Shown: positions 51,555-60,946, counted from the stretch's first letter. The stretch: DNA of 64,000 bases from Bacillus sp. FJAT-27225 (GCF_001685025.1 NZ_MAYU01000022.1:310001-374000); one strand, 5' to 3'. Numbers and translations: made by a program. Notes: generated by a model not told the origin, from the letters alone.

Positions 51555-51740
51555 TCAGTGTTTGATGAGCCAGGTAACTGCGCCGACGAAAAAAAATATC
51601 CCCGCACCCGCTGCCATCTGAACAGCCCTTCTTCTGACAAGCTGCCTCGGCGGATACATTCCGCCCTTCGCATACAAAACAATAAAATAAAGGCAGCCAA
51701 GTATAAACAGCGAAGCCAATGCAAAGAAAAATGATGTCAA
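51555..51740 (-). CDS. Small two-helix membrane protein, unknown
   Basis: A 61-residue hypothetical protein. Two membrane segments are visible: FFFALASLFILGCLYFIVLY and MAAGAGIFFFVGAVTWLI, with a basic loop (RQLVRRRAV) between them. TTG start with GGTGG 7 bases upstream. It converges on trpP. I do not recognise a named family; the basic loop and short length suggest a regulatory or accessory small membrane protein, which is only a guess. Confidence 0.65.
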   Translation of the reverse strand: MTSFFFALASLFILGCLYFIVLYAKGGMYPPRQLVRRRAVQMAAGAGIFFFVGAVTWLIKH

Positions 51741-51987
51741 AATTTAACCACCCCAATTCTAAAAGACAAACAGCGCATCTAAACTTCACTGAGAAACCCA
51801 TAATTCCAAAACCATCCATTGGAAAAGCTATATTCCTCTAAATATATATGTACGCATACACCTGCCTATGAAGGAAGGTTTAGTTTAGTGAATTTGTGAT
51901 ATTTACTATATGGAGAGATTTGGCATGCTTTTCACATTTTGGGTACAATAAAGAAAAGTGAATACATGCAGAAAGGTGTTGAAAAAT

Positions 51988-52395
51988 ATGGGAGCTAAAA
52001 AATTCCTGTATGGTTTCCTACTTGGAACCGCAGCTGCCGGAATTGCAACTTTGTTTACTACCCCAAAATCAGGGAGTGAATTGAGGGAAGATATCAAACA
52101 AAATAAAGACCTATACCTCAATCAATTAAAGGACTTAAAAGCGAGTATCATGGATGTTAAAGACGCTTCGTTACACGCTACAAAAGAAGGCCGTGTCCAC
52201 CTTTCTTTCTTTATCAATGAGGTCAATACAGCAATAAAAAGATGGCAGTCGGACACTTTGCCACAGCAAATTGAAATTCAAAAGGAAATTAGCGAAATTG
52301 AAGCTGCGATCGGCCAGCTGGAATCGGAGCTTGCCTCACAGGGATTTTCAAAGGACGGCCAACAAGAGAGCAAGGATGAAGTGGCATCAAGATGA
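51988..52395 (+). CDS. yhaH: YhaH, YtxH-domain protein
   Basis: A 135-residue protein with a YtxH-type N-terminus: KKFLYGFLLGTAAAGIATLF forms one membrane segment, and TTPKSGSELREDIKQN follows (family: TPKSGKELR). The remainder is an amphipathic helical region with coiled-coil character. YhaH of B. subtilis lies next to scoC, as here. Function unknown; YtxH proteins are often stress- or sporulation-linked. The start at 51988 follows GGTG; the frame opens ten codons earlier. Confidence 0.85.
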   Translation: MGAKKFLYGFLLGTAAAGIATLFTTPKSGSELREDIKQNKDLYLNQLKDLKASIMDVKDASLHATKEGRVHLSFFINEVNTAIKRWQSDTLPQQIEIQKEISEIEAAIGQLESELASQGFSKDGQQESKDEVASR

Positions 52396-52402
52396 TTCGA
52401 CT

Positions 52403-52437
52403 TCCTTCTCCCTTAATCGGGAGGAGGGTTTTTAAAA
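52403..52437 (+). terminator. Terminator of yhaH
   Basis: CCTTCTCCC-TTAATC-GGGAGGAGG hairpin followed by GTTTTTAAAA. Confidence 0.7.
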
Positions 52438-52682
52438 AATGTTCTATCATACATACTCTCGACACAGGTGGAATAATATGTCGAAAAAATATTTTGCTCA
52501 ATTTCTAAAAATTTAGTAAATTTATATCTTTATTAATTTTTGTTTTATTGGCATAATGTTAATATAGAAAAGAAAGGCGATTTTCTTAAGTGTTGTATGA
52601 CAAGCCCTTTTTTCACACGAAAAGGGAGATTGGTACGAACAGGGGCAAAGGGGAATAGATTTTTAGAGAGGTGAATGAAGGG

Positions 52683-53255
52683 ATGGCCGAAAGACATTAT
52701 AATGTAAAGGAAGCAATGCTTTTTAGCCAAAGGATCTCGCAATTGAGCAAGGCACTTTGGAAATCTGTTGAGAAAGATTGGCAAAACTGGATCAAGCCTT
52801 ATGACCTTAACATCAATGAACACCATATTCTTTGGATTGCGTATCATTTAAACGGTGCTTCAATATCGGATGTGGCCAAGTTTGGTGTTATGCATGTTTC
52901 AACCGCTTTTAATTTTTCCAAAAAGCTTGAGGAGAGGGGTCTCCTTCAGTTTTCAAAGAAAGAAAATGACAAACGGAATACGTATATCCAATTAACGAAA
53001 GAAGGAGAAGCGCTCTTGCTGGATTTGATGGAATCCTATGAACCTAGTACAAATTCAGTTTTTTCCGGCGCGCTTCCATTAAGGGACTTGTATGGAAAAT
53101 TTCCTGATATCATTGAAATGATGGCGATTGTCCGCAATATCTATGGCGATGACTTTATGGAAATCTTCGAAAAATCCTTCCACAACATTGAATGTGAATT
53201 CAGTGAAGAAGAAGGAAAGCTCCGTAAAATTGGAAAATCCGAAGAACTGGTATAG
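52683..53255 (+). CDS. scoC: ScoC/Hpr, MarR-family transition-state regulator
   Basis: A 190-residue winged-helix DNA-binding repressor of protease, peptide-transport and sporulation genes in stationary phase. The core is nearly identical to B. subtilis Hpr: [20 protein letters not shown], the recognition-helix region [20 protein letters not shown] and [20 protein letters not shown]. The C-terminal dimer region [14 protein letters not shown] is present; the acidic tail is shorter than in B. subtilis. The start at 52683 ([12 protein letters not shown]) is supported by AGGTG and homology. It ends one base before the yhaI stop codon on the other strand. Confidence 0.96.
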   Translation: MAERHYNVKEAMLFSQRISQLSKALWKSVEKDWQNWIKPYDLNINEHHILWIAYHLNGASISDVAKFGVMHVSTAFNFSKKLEERGLLQFSKKENDKRNTYIQLTKEGEALLLDLMESYEPSTNSVFSGALPLRDLYGKFPDIIEMMAIVRNIYGDDFMEIFEKSFHNIECEFSEEEGKLRKIGKSEELV

Positions 53256-53591
53256 TTACGTAAATTTCTTGAATTCATTCATCAACGGTATAAATATTTT
53301 TTGCTTCATGCAAGCGTTAACAACTTCACTGGGATTTAACTTTGAAGACAATGAGGCTGCAAACTCCTCGAAAAGCGGATGAAAATGTAAAAATCCTTCC
53401 GCTTTTTGTTCTTCCATCAATTTGCTCAATCTCTCACACAAATCAAAGAGTTCTGCTGTTTCCCGTTCGGCCACATTCCTTTTTACAAGCAATTTATTCA
53501 GTTCATACTCAGGTTTCTCAACAGCTTCAGCCAGAAGCCGCATATGGTACTCTAATACTTGAATCCGTTCCAGCAAATCCCTGCTTTCCAT
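53256..53591 (-). CDS. yhaI: YhaI, DUF1878 family protein
   Basis: A 111-residue cytoplasmic helical protein, function unknown. It begins MESRDLLERIQVLEYHMRLL, has two Glu/Leu-rich helices and ends FIPLMNEFKKFT. GAGGT precedes the ATG. Convergent with scoC without any gap, as yhaI and hpr neighbour each other in B. subtilis; no terminator separates them, so antisense overlap of the two mRNAs is likely. Confidence 0.82.
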   Translation of the reverse strand: MESRDLLERIQVLEYHMRLLAEAVEKPEYELNKLLVKRNVAERETAELFDLCERLSKLMEEQKAEGFLHFHPLFEEFAASLSSKLNPSEVVNACMKQKIFIPLMNEFKKFT

Positions 53592-53749
53592 TTACAGACC
53601 TCGTTTCCGCACATATACCATTCTATTATTTACCGAATCCATTCCGGAGTAAACAAAAAAGCGCCGAAGAAAGAGAAGTATTTGAACTTCCTTTTTTGGA
53701 CGGTTTTTGTTATTGTAAATAGCATGAGAAAAACAAGGGGAGAGTCGGG

Positions 53750-53929
53750 ATGTTTATCGTTTATGCCGTATTTGCTTTGTTTATTTTATTTTCTATTAAC
53801 AAATTGACCAACTCCCTCTGTATCCAGAAGGAAATTCCGGAGGAGAAGCAGCCTGGCCTTTTCCGGACCATAAATGTACTGGTTACGATTTTGTTGGTTT
53901 CGTCCTACGTCGAAGTGCTATTTACGTGA
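53750..53929 (+). CDS. Small hypothetical membrane protein (59 residues)
   Basis: ATG at 53750 is preceded by AGGGGAGAG. The product starts MFIVYAVFALFILFSINKLT, has a polar middle (CIQKEIPEEKQPGLFR) and a second hydrophobic segment TINVLVTILLVSSYVEVLF. Two membrane helices with both ends on the same side are expected. A strong terminator follows 31 bases after the stop, which supports a real gene. I do not recognise a family. It lies in the yhaI-prsA gap. Confidence 0.7.
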   Translation: MFIVYAVFALFILFSINKLTNSLCIQKEIPEEKQPGLFRTINVLVTILLVSSYVEVLFT

Positions 53930-53959
53930 ACGGCTTGGTTACAAAACTTAAAAATTAAT

Positions 53960-53990
53960 AGCGGTGGGTTTGCTGCCCACCGCTTTTTTT
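53960..53990 (+). terminator. Terminator of the 59-residue gene
   Basis: AGCGGTGGG-TTTGCTG-CCCACCGCT, perfect 9-bp stem, followed by TTTTTT. Confidence 0.92.
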
Positions 53991-54039
53991 ATGTTCTGTG
54001 TTAGCCATCCCCCAGCTGGGGATTATGATTGCAATTTTA

Positions 54040-54068
54040 GGAACATGGAGCCAAACCGCCCATGTCCC
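54040..54068 (-). terminator. Possible terminator of the YjcZ-type gene
   Basis: GGAACATGG and CCATGTCC arms flank AGCCAAACCGC; on the minus strand TAAAATTG follows, a weak T tract. A separate palindrome ATCCCCCAGCTGGGGAT is at 54007-54023. Confidence 0.45.
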
Positions 54069-54081
54069 ATTGCACTATCGA

Positions 54082-54171
54082 TTATAGCCAGGCAGCGCCT
54101 ACAATAACCAACAGAATAAACAGAACTACGATTAAGGCAAAGCCTGCACCGTAACCACCAGATCCACCCAT
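54082..54171 (-). CDS. YjcZ-family sporulation peptide (29 residues)
   Basis: A 29-residue gene with a perfect AAAGGAGGTG ribosome site. The product MGGSGGYGAGFALIVVLFIL then LVIVGAAWL has the Gly/Tyr-rich head and single membrane helix of the YjcZ family, found in sporulating Bacillaceae, usually in several copies per genome. Expression in the mother cell during sporulation is expected from family knowledge, but no sigma-E or sigma-K promoter was clear by eye. Confidence 0.88.
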   Translation of the reverse strand: MGGSGGYGAGFALIVVLFILLVIVGAAWL

Positions 54172-54307
54172 ACTGGCACCTCCTTTCAGGAAGTTACCAT
54201 ATACTATTCATTCTGCATCCATTTCGAATAGGCGAATATCCATTCCTTATATATTTATTGAATTCCTTTTCCCACCATTTTTGTTTACAGATTGGTTTTG
54301 AAAATTT

Positions 54308-54336
54308 TTGGCATGCCTGTCCATTTATGTTATAGT
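54308..54336 (+). promoter_or_regulatory. Sigma-A promoter of prsA
   Basis: TTGGCA (54308-54313), a 17-base spacer and TATAGT (54331-54336): a near-consensus vegetative promoter 54 bases upstream of the prsA start codon. Confidence 0.85.
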
Positions 54337-54390
54337 ATTGGATGTGGGTTGAAAACCTGCTGGAAATTTACTTTTAGGAGAGATCACATC

Positions 54391-55287
54391 ATGAAAAAAT
54401 GGATGCTTGCGCTTGCTCTCACTGGCGGGGTTCTAACCCTTGGTGCTTGCAATAATACAGATAATGGAAGCGGTGAAGTTGTTGCCGAATCCAAAGCTGG
54501 CGATATCACTAAGGACGACCTGTATAACCTTATGAAGGACAAGTATGGCAGCCCAGCCCTGCAACAGCTTGTATATGAAAAGGTACTATCTGATAAATAT
54601 AAAGTCACTGACGAAGAAGTCGATAAAAAAGTGGATGAATTGAAAAACGACCTTGGCCCCAACTTTGAAATGGCACTTGCCCAATATGGCTTCAACAGTG
54701 AAGATGATCTGAAGGAAACATTCCGCATCGGCTTACTTCAAGAAAAAGCTGCCCTTAAAGACGTGGAAGCCACTGAAGAAGAAATGAAGGAATACTACGA
54801 AAACTACAAGCCTGAAATCAAGGCACGCCATATTCTTATTGGAACTGAAAATCAAACACCTGAAGCTGCTGAAAAGACAGCAAAAGAGGTAAAAGCAAGG
54901 CTTGATAAAGGTGAAAAATTCGAGGATGTAGCCAAAGAAGTATCAACTGATACCCTTTCCGCTCAGGAAGGCGGAGACCTAGGCTGGTTCCAGCCTGGTA
55001 CTGGCAAAATGGTGCCTGAATTTGATGCAGCTGCTGCAAAGTTGAAGAAGGGTGAGATTAGTGCCCCTGTCCAAACAGAATACGGCTATCACATCATCCA
55101 GGTTACTGACATCAAAGAAAAGAAATCGTATGAGGACATGAAAGACGAGATCGAATACCAGGTTAAAGTTGCGAAGCTGACACCTGAAATGATCAATGAG
55201 GCAATGCAGCGTGAACTTAAGGATGCCAAAGTAAAAATTAATGACAAAGAACTTAAGAATGCATTGGAATCAAATCCACAACAATAA
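54391..55287 (+). CDS. prsA: PrsA, extracytoplasmic foldase lipoprotein
   Basis: A 298-residue membrane-anchored peptidyl-prolyl isomerase that helps exported proteins fold after translocation. The signal peptide MKKWMLALALTGGVLTLGAC ends in the lipobox LGAC, with lipidated Cys20. The N-terminal chaperone region (30-135) precedes the parvulin domain: IKARHILIGTENQTPEAAEK, GGDLGWFQPGTGKMVPEFDA and YGYHIIQVTD. A helical tail follows. ATG at 54391 follows AGGAGAG; the frame opens earlier inside the promoter region, which rules out the longer version. Confidence 0.96.
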   Translation: MKKWMLALALTGGVLTLGACNNTDNGSGEVVAESKAGDITKDDLYNLMKDKYGSPALQQLVYEKVLSDKYKVTDEEVDKKVDELKNDLGPNFEMALAQYGFNSEDDLKETFRIGLLQEKAALKDVEATEEEMKEYYENYKPEIKARHILIGTENQTPEAAEKTAKEVKARLDKGEKFEDVAKEVSTDTLSAQEGGDLGWFQPGTGKMVPEFDAAAAKLKKGEISAPVQTEYGYHIIQVTDIKEKKSYEDMKDEIEYQVKVAKLTPEMINEAMQRELKDAKVKINDKELKNALESNPQQ

Positions 55288-55292
55288 AATGC

Positions 55293-55325
55293 AGGGGGAC
55301 TCCGAATGGAGACCCCCTTTTTATA
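55293..55325 (+). terminator. Terminator of prsA
   Basis: GGGGG-A-CTCC-GAAT-GGAG-A-CCCCC followed by TTTTTATA, directly after the stop codon. Confidence 0.9.
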
Positions 55326-55335
55326 TTATAATACT

Positions 55336-55521
55336 TTATATTTCTCCACTCTGGAGACCCCGCCTTTCCCTCTCCAGTTCAAGCCGTCTCATGTAAACCT
55401 CGCCTTCCTTTTCAATCAGTTCCATCTCCTGTTTCCGCTCTTCTTTACCGGTCTTGACTGCCATCACTGCGCTGATTGCAATGCCAAGTACAATTGAATA
55501 AATCCAAAGAGGTATAGTCAT
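55336..55521 (-). CDS. yhaL: YhaL-family small membrane protein
   Basis: A 61-residue protein: one N-terminal membrane helix (IPLWIYSIVLGIAISAVMAV) and a charged cytosolic helix rich in Glu and Arg (GKEERKQEMELIEKEGEVYM, then RRLELERERRGL). This plan and the place between prsA and yhaM match YhaL, described as a sporulation-related protein. GGAGC precedes the ATG. It is convergent with prsA. Confidence 0.85.
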   Translation of the reverse strand: MTIPLWIYSIVLGIAISAVMAVKTGKEERKQEMELIEKEGEVYMRRLELERERRGLQSGEI

Positions 55522-55683
55522 ATTCGCTGCTCCTTTCCCTGTAATGGTTGTCCGCTACTGTAAACATATTTCGACCAGTGATCATTTATGCTTCTTCAAA
55601 GTGACTTTCGCGGCCACTTTTTCTAACTTGGATTCGTTTACCAAGCGAAACAAGGCATAGACAAACCTTTTTATGGAATAAAG

Positions 55684-55714
55684 AAAGGAACCTGCTGATC
55701 GTGCAGGTCCCTTC
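55684..55714 (-). terminator. Terminator of yhaM
   Basis: AAGGAACCTGC-TGATCGT-GCAGGTCCCTT with an A:C mismatch, followed on the minus strand by TCTTTATTC. Confidence 0.8.
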
Positions 55715-55719
55715 CTAAC

Positions 55720-56664
55720 TTACTTATGAAATGTTGGTTTGTAAAATGAGCGATTGTCGAGGGCAAAAACCCGCTCGGAAAATTCGCCTGGGCGAACTCG
55801 TTCAAGTGCGCCGTCAAGCATGTTCATTTTTGCATCCAGGTTATCAATGTAATGCAGAATTTCTGCTTCCTTGATCAACGGCGGCTTTGGGCTGCCCCAT
55901 TCAGCTTTTCCATGATGGGAAAGTACCAAATGCTGAAGCACAAGAACTTCTTCTCCCGTGATTCCGAGTTCATCGGCACCCTTGCCGATTTCATTCACCA
56001 TAATGGTAATATGTCCAAGCAAATTCCCTTGTACCGTGTAAACGGTGGAAACCGGTCCGGATAGTTCCAGAACCTTGCCCATATCATGAAGGATGATGCC
56101 TGCATACAGCAGGTCCCTGTCAAGGCTTGGATAAAGACTGGAAATTGCCTTTGCCAAATCAAGCATGCTGACAACATGGTAGGCAAGCCCAGAAACGAAT
56201 TCATGATGGTTTTTGGTTGCTGCCGGAAATTCCATGAAAGCCTGCTGATGCTTCCTCATGAGGTGGCGGGTAATCCGCTGGATATTCGGATTTTTCATCT
56301 CAAATATATACTGTGTAAGCTTTCCCGCCATTTCCTCCCTGGATAGCGGAGCAGTTTCAAGGAAGTCATCCAGTTTGACCCCATCCTGTGGGCCGGCAGG
56401 ACGGATTTGCCTGATTTTCAGCTGATTTCTGCCTCTATAATTCTGGATATCTCCAATTATCTTGACAATACTTTGTGCACAGTAGTTCTTCTCTTCTTCT
56501 TCGCCTGCATCCCATAGTTTTGCCTCAATATCACCACTCTGGTCCTGGAGGATCAAGGTCAAGAATGGCTTCCCATTGCTTGCAATCCCTTTTGTCGCGG
56601 TTTTTATTAAAAGAAATTGTTCAACCTGTTCACCGGTTTCATATTCTAGTATCTTTTTCCCCAT
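55720..56664 (-). CDS. yhaM: YhaM, 3'-5' exoribonuclease
   Basis: A 314-residue Mn-dependent exonuclease that removes short single-stranded 3' tails from mRNAs. The N-terminal OB-fold (residues 1-100: [20 protein letters not shown]) binds RNA. The HD domain holds [28 protein letters not shown] and [20 protein letters not shown], all metal-ligand positions intact. It is first in a run shared with B. subtilis (yhaM, yhaN, yhaO) and is separated from yhaN by 51 bases. Confidence 0.95.
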   Translation of the reverse strand: MGKKILEYETGEQVEQFLLIKTATKGIASNGKPFLTLILQDQSGDIEAKLWDAGEEEEKNYCAQSIVKIIGDIQNYRGRNQLKIRQIRPAGPQDGVKLDDFLETAPLSREEMAGKLTQYIFEMKNPNIQRITRHLMRKHQQAFMEFPAATKNHHEFVSGLAYHVVSMLDLAKAISSLYPSLDRDLLYAGIILHDMGKVLELSGPVSTVYTVQGNLLGHITIMVNEIGKGADELGITGEEVLVLQHLVLSHHGKAEWGSPKPPLIKEAEILHYIDNLDAKMNMLDGALERVRPGEFSERVFALDNRSFYKPTFHK

Positions 56665-56715
56665 AAGCTCGCGCTCCTTCCCATACCATCACTATATCAT
56701 AGAGTTTTAAAAGTT

Positions 56716-59706
56716 TTATCTCCTAATAGTTCCAGCAGGCTCCTTGCCAAGCCTGTGGATTTGGCGGCTGTCGAATTGTCCAAGGAGATGCTCGTGGCAA
56801 GTAAAAAACAATACCTGCCTGTTTTCAAGGTTTTTTAACAGTTCAATAACCCGTTTCACTCTGTTTCCGTCAAAGTTTACAAAACTGTCATCGATAATGA
56901 ATGGAAATGTAAATTTTTCATAGATTGTCCCGGCCAGAGCCAGCCTCAAGGCTACATACACCTGTTCAGTTGTTGCCTGGCTTAATTCATTCGCTTCAAA
57001 ACGTGTAAGGTCCTTTCGCTCAATTAAAAATCCATTCCCGTCCGGGGCAATGTATAGTTTGATATAATTGCCTTCAGTCAAATAGGCCAAGTATTCCTCT
57101 GCTTTCTTTAGCATTTTCGGAAGATGGTATTCCTTAAATCGGTCTGTCGTCCGGTTCAGCAAATCCTTCGCAAGCTGCAAAACAGCCCATTCCCTGGCCT
57201 CCTCCTCTGCTTCCGATTTAGCAAGTCTGAATGAATGAAGCAATTCCGAGTATGTCCCTCCTTCTTCCAACACTGAAATTTCATGTTGAATTTCCGGAAG
57301 CTTTCGCTGAAACCTTTTAACTAAAGCCTCTTTTTCAATCTTTTTTTGCTCAAGCACATGAATACGCTCATCTGTATCCAGCATCATTAGAAGAGCCTGC
57401 CGCTCAGAATCTGGTATCGAAGAATAAGAGAGTTCCCTTTTAATATTGGTTAATCGTTCTTTCATTTTCTCGATTTTAGCAGCCATCTCTCCGAGTCTGA
57501 AAAAGGCTTCTTCATCCTCTGCCCCTGCCTGCCTGATAAGACTTGCAATTTCCAGCTGTCGGGATTCCCTCTCCTTCTTTTGTTCCTCAAGGTCTTGTTC
57601 AATTTCCTTAACATTTCCAGCCTTCTCATTAAAAAGAATGCTTTTCTTTCTTTCAGCCTCCAACTCGGCCTTCGCGAGCTGGCCTGCGACAAGAAGGTCA
57701 CTAGGCATGCTTTTCGTGAACAACGGCGACAAATCCGCCCATTTACGTTCCATGCCTGATTCAAATTCCTTCATTGAAGAAGCTTTTTCAAGAAGCCTTC
57801 GCTTTGAACGAATGCTGGCTTTACACTCGTCAATCAGCCTGTATGCTTCCATAATCATTTGCCTGCCAATTTGTTCACTAATCCTTAATTCCCCCGAAAG
57901 TCTGGCAATGTTTTTTTCCAGTTCCCGTTCGTCCCTTTCTATCTGTTCGAATCTTGCCAGGACCTTCTCAAATTGCATAGTTTGCTGTTCCAGCCTGACT
58001 GCAAGGCTATGAACCTTGCTTTTCTGCTGGTTGTCATGTTCGAGCCTGATTAACGCTTCGCCTGCAGAACTTTGGTTCATACTGGCCAATTCGGCTTTAA
58101 GCTGCTTTGCTTTTTCTTTTTCCTTTAAAAGTTGTTCCTGTTTTGCTGCTGGCTTTCGTTTCTTTCCAGAGTTTATAAAAGCTGCCCCGGCAAGAATCGC
58201 GCAAACCAATCCTACACCTGCCAGCGGGAATTGCTGAATGGCCAGTCCATAAACAAGGACCAGGATACCTGTAACAAGGATACAACTGCTTAATATTTTA
58301 GTCCGCTTTTGATAGTGTGCTTCTTCCCTGGCAGCTTCTTCAAGAAGGGTGATCTTTTCATGGCAATCTTCAAGCCGCCTTTCCATCTCTGCTTTGTTTA
58401 CGATTCGGGAAGCCTTTTCAAGTCTTGTGCGCTCTGTCTCCGGAAGCAGCGAAGCTTTTGCGGTTTGGAGCTCTGATTCAAGTTTTTCGAGAGCGGATTT
58501 TTCATCCTGGAAGCTTGCATCAAGCTGGGCTTTTAAATTATCCAGCCTTTGCCTTGTATTGGCTACCTCTTCTGCCTGCTGCTTTATGTAAATGTCGGTA
58601 TTAATTTCTTCAATTTGTTCTTCTTCCAATGTAAAATGAAGCTTTTCCTTCATTACAGCAACTGTCTCGTCAAGACGCGCAATTTCATCACGCAGGAAAA
58701 TGCCTTCCTGCTTGGTTTGTTCATACTTGGGCAGCTTTTCAAGAAAAGCTGCTATCTCAGGTTCATGGTCAAGGAGTTCTTGATTAACTTTGAGACTGTC
58801 AAGCTCTTTCAATAATGCCGTGCGCCGCTGCTCAAGGCTTTCAATTTGAACCTGATAGGGTCCCATCAGCTGCTTCAGGGATTCGAGCCGCTCAACTCCC
58901 CTTACAGGAAACTCGAATCCTTCAAAGGTTTGGAGTTCTTCTTTTAGCCCAGCTTCTTCACGGGCCAAATCACCAATCCTCGACCACTCCTTCAGCTTCC
59001 TGATTTGCCCGTCTATTTCCTTAAGTTCAGCCTGTAATGTTCGCTGCTCCCTCTCGACAGCATCTTTTTCCTTTATTAAACCCTCATACCGGCTGCTCTT
59101 TTCGCTTGCCTTATTCAGGTCTGCTTCAAGTGCTTTCAAAGTCGCCAGCTTTTTGTTCAAGCTTGGTTTTTTGCCAGAAGGTTTGAATCTCGCTTCCAGC
59201 TCCTTCTGCAGCTCAATCTCGGCTTTTGCCAGCCTGTCAGTGCCCAGGGTTCCGGATGAGAACAGGAACCTGCCGATATCTTCAGTGTTCATCTGATGGA
59301 CATTTTGCAAGCCTTGCAGGTTAAAAGAAAAAATCGCTTGAAACATACTTTTATCAAAATTCCCCAGAAGCTTCTTTAGAAGCTGCTCTCCCCCGGATGT
59401 TCCATCCTCAAGTGTAACTGATACATCGCCTGCTGCCTTGCCGCGCACTCTCTCAATAAGTGCAACACCATAATCAGGAAGCCTGAGGGTAATCCGTCCC
59501 CCATACTTTCCGCCTGTCTTGGGCTCATATCGCAGGTCAAGCTGCTGCCTGGTCGGAAATCCAAATAAAATTCCATGGATGAAAGCCATGATTGTTGATT
59601 TGCCAGCCTCGTTTTCACCATAAAACACCTGAAAGTCTTCCAGGTTATCTAGATGGATATTTTCAAGTTTTCCATACCCATAGATGTGAATTTGTTCAAT
59701 CTTCAT
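56716..59706 (-). CDS. yhaN: YhaN, SMC/SbcC-like AAA ATPase with a membrane hairpin
   Basis: A 996-residue ATPase. Walker A is GENEAGKSTIMAF (about residues 31-43). Two long coiled-coil arms (about 170-465 and 520-830) lead to the C-terminal half-ATPase with ELSQATTEQVYVALRLALAG (signature) and FPFIIDDSFVNFD (Walker B). Where SbcC/Rad50 have a zinc hook, there are two hydrophobic helices at about 472-512 (ILVTGILVLVYGLAI and GVGLVCAILAGAAFI) and no CxxC. The start of the nuclease partner gene yhaO precedes it by a 19-base gap. DNA-repair or DNA-end functions are inferred from the family. Confidence 0.92.
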   Translation of the reverse strand: MKIEQIHIYGYGKLENIHLDNLEDFQVFYGENEAGKSTIMAFIHGILFGFPTRQQLDLRYEPKTGGKYGGRITLRLPDYGVALIERVRGKAAGDVSVTLEDGTSGGEQLLKKLLGNFDKSMFQAIFSFNLQGLQNVHQMNTEDIGRFLFSSGTLGTDRLAKAEIELQKELEARFKPSGKKPSLNKKLATLKALEADLNKASEKSSRYEGLIKEKDAVEREQRTLQAELKEIDGQIRKLKEWSRIGDLAREEAGLKEELQTFEGFEFPVRGVERLESLKQLMGPYQVQIESLEQRRTALLKELDSLKVNQELLDHEPEIAAFLEKLPKYEQTKQEGIFLRDEIARLDETVAVMKEKLHFTLEEEQIEEINTDIYIKQQAEEVANTRQRLDNLKAQLDASFQDEKSALEKLESELQTAKASLLPETERTRLEKASRIVNKAEMERRLEDCHEKITLLEEAAREEAHYQKRTKILSSCILVTGILVLVYGLAIQQFPLAGVGLVCAILAGAAFINSGKKRKPAAKQEQLLKEKEKAKQLKAELASMNQSSAGEALIRLEHDNQQKSKVHSLAVRLEQQTMQFEKVLARFEQIERDERELEKNIARLSGELRISEQIGRQMIMEAYRLIDECKASIRSKRRLLEKASSMKEFESGMERKWADLSPLFTKSMPSDLLVAGQLAKAELEAERKKSILFNEKAGNVKEIEQDLEEQKKERESRQLEIASLIRQAGAEDEEAFFRLGEMAAKIEKMKERLTNIKRELSYSSIPDSERQALLMMLDTDERIHVLEQKKIEKEALVKRFQRKLPEIQHEISVLEEGGTYSELLHSFRLAKSEAEEEAREWAVLQLAKDLLNRTTDRFKEYHLPKMLKKAEEYLAYLTEGNYIKLYIAPDGNGFLIERKDLTRFEANELSQATTEQVYVALRLALAGTIYEKFTFPFIIDDSFVNFDGNRVKRVIELLKNLENRQVLFFTCHEHLLGQFDSRQIHRLGKEPAGTIRR

Positions 59707-59725
59707 GTTTCCTCCTCCTTTCCTG

Positions 59726-60946
59726 TCAATTTCCTTTCAGAAGTTTTACAATCAGATGCTCTGCCTCCAAGATGAGTTTTTGCTGTTCTTCTTCGGTAGG
59801 GCGGTCCAAATACCTTCTTCCCGGCAGCCTCCCATAAACAGGCTCGAGGACATCGTGCCCCTGTTCGAAATGGTCAACAATTTCGAACAGCTCTGAATAA
59901 AAGTCAGCCTCTTTACGCAACTCTTCACGTCGCCATGCCACTTCTTCCTCAATCAAGACCTTTATCGTCCAAACAAACGAAGCCTCTTCCTCTTCCCCAT
60001 CCTGAAGGATATCAAGTACCTCCTGGTATAGGCTTTTCCGTTCCCTTTCATCAGCGACATCTACATCGGTCAGCTTTAATGACAGCAATACCCCGGTATG
60101 TTCTTTCCTATGCCTTTCCTTCTCTTCAAGGCAAAGGCTGTATATACCCGAAAAGTCCTTTATCCCTTTCGCACTTATTTCGGTTTCCTTCCAAACGCAA
60201 TCGTTCATCTCTATAAATTCAAGGGAAGCTCCCATTTCATCGAGTGAAACGAGGTAGCAGCCCTTTTCATCCTTTTCCTTACGGTTCCTGCCTTGAATAT
60301 TGCCAGGGTAAACCACCGGCGGTTCAGAAGAAAGGACTGCGCGCTTATGAATATGGCCAAGCGCCCAATAATCAAACTGTTTCCCAACCAGCTCTGGGAC
60401 AGTGAACGGGCTGTAATTTCCATGTTCCGGGCTTGATCCGTCACTGCCATGTAGAATGCCGATATGATAATCACCATTGTTTTCTTTTATGTAAGAATGG
60501 ACTCTTTTCTCCTTGATATGTCTTGTTCCATAGCTGAAACCGTACAGGCACACGTCCACGCCTGCCCTTGTTATATGACGGAGCATTTCTGTCTCACCGC
60601 CAAAAATAAACACGTTGTCAGGCATGGAAAGCTTTACCCAGTCCCCCCCGAGATGATCATGGTTGCCATGAATGGCAAAGACGGGAATAGCGTGTTCCTG
60701 GAGCCGTTCCATTTCTTTTCGGAACCTTGATTGGGCCCTGAGGCTCCTGTCCTCCCCGTCATACAAATCGCCTGCAATGATCACAAAATCTACTTGATGA
60801 TTGATAGCGGCATCGACAATTCTGGAGAATGATTTAAAAGTACTTTCCCGGAGCCGATCCAGTATTGGTTTTGGAACACCGGTCAGTCCAGCCATTGGGC
60901 TGTCAAGATGCAGATCCGCCGTGTGAATGAACCGTATCTTTTTCAT
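59726..60946 (-). CDS. yhaO: YhaO, SbcD/Mre11-like metallophosphoesterase nuclease
   Basis: A 406-residue calcineurin-like DNA exonuclease subunit. Phosphoesterase motifs are FIHTADLHLDSPMAGL, IIAGDLYDGEDRS, IPVFAIHGNHDHLGGDW, the GILHGSD block and WALGHIHKRAV. The C-terminal capping region is helical. It should form a complex with YhaN as SbcD does with SbcC. Motif spacing and synteny distinguish it from genuine sbcD, which is not in the window. Confidence 0.92.
   Translation of the reverse strand: MKKIRFIHTADLHLDSPMAGLTGVPKPILDRLRESTFKSFSRIVDAAINHQVDFVIIAGDLYDGEDRSLRAQSRFRKEMERLQEHAIPVFAIHGNHDHLGGDWVKLSMPDNVFIFGGETEMLRHITRAGVDVCLYGFSYGTRHIKEKRVHSYIKENNGDYHIGILHGSDGSSPEHGNYSPFTVPELVGKQFDYWALGHIHKRAVLSSEPPVVYPGNIQGRNRKEKDEKGCYLVSLDEMGASLEFIEMNDCVWKETEISAKGIKDFSGIYSLCLEEKERHRKEHTGVLLSLKLTDVDVADERERKSLYQEVLDILQDGEEEEASFVWTIKVLIEEEVAWRREELRKEADFYSELFEIVDHFEQGHDVLEPVYGRLPGRRYLDRPTEEEQQKLILEAEHLIVKLLKGN

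Noticed and set aside
56716-60946. Genuine sbcC-sbcD
   Set aside because: The ATPase lacks a CxxC zinc hook and has membrane helices; neighbours (yhaM, yhzD, yhaR) place the pair as yhaN-yhaO.
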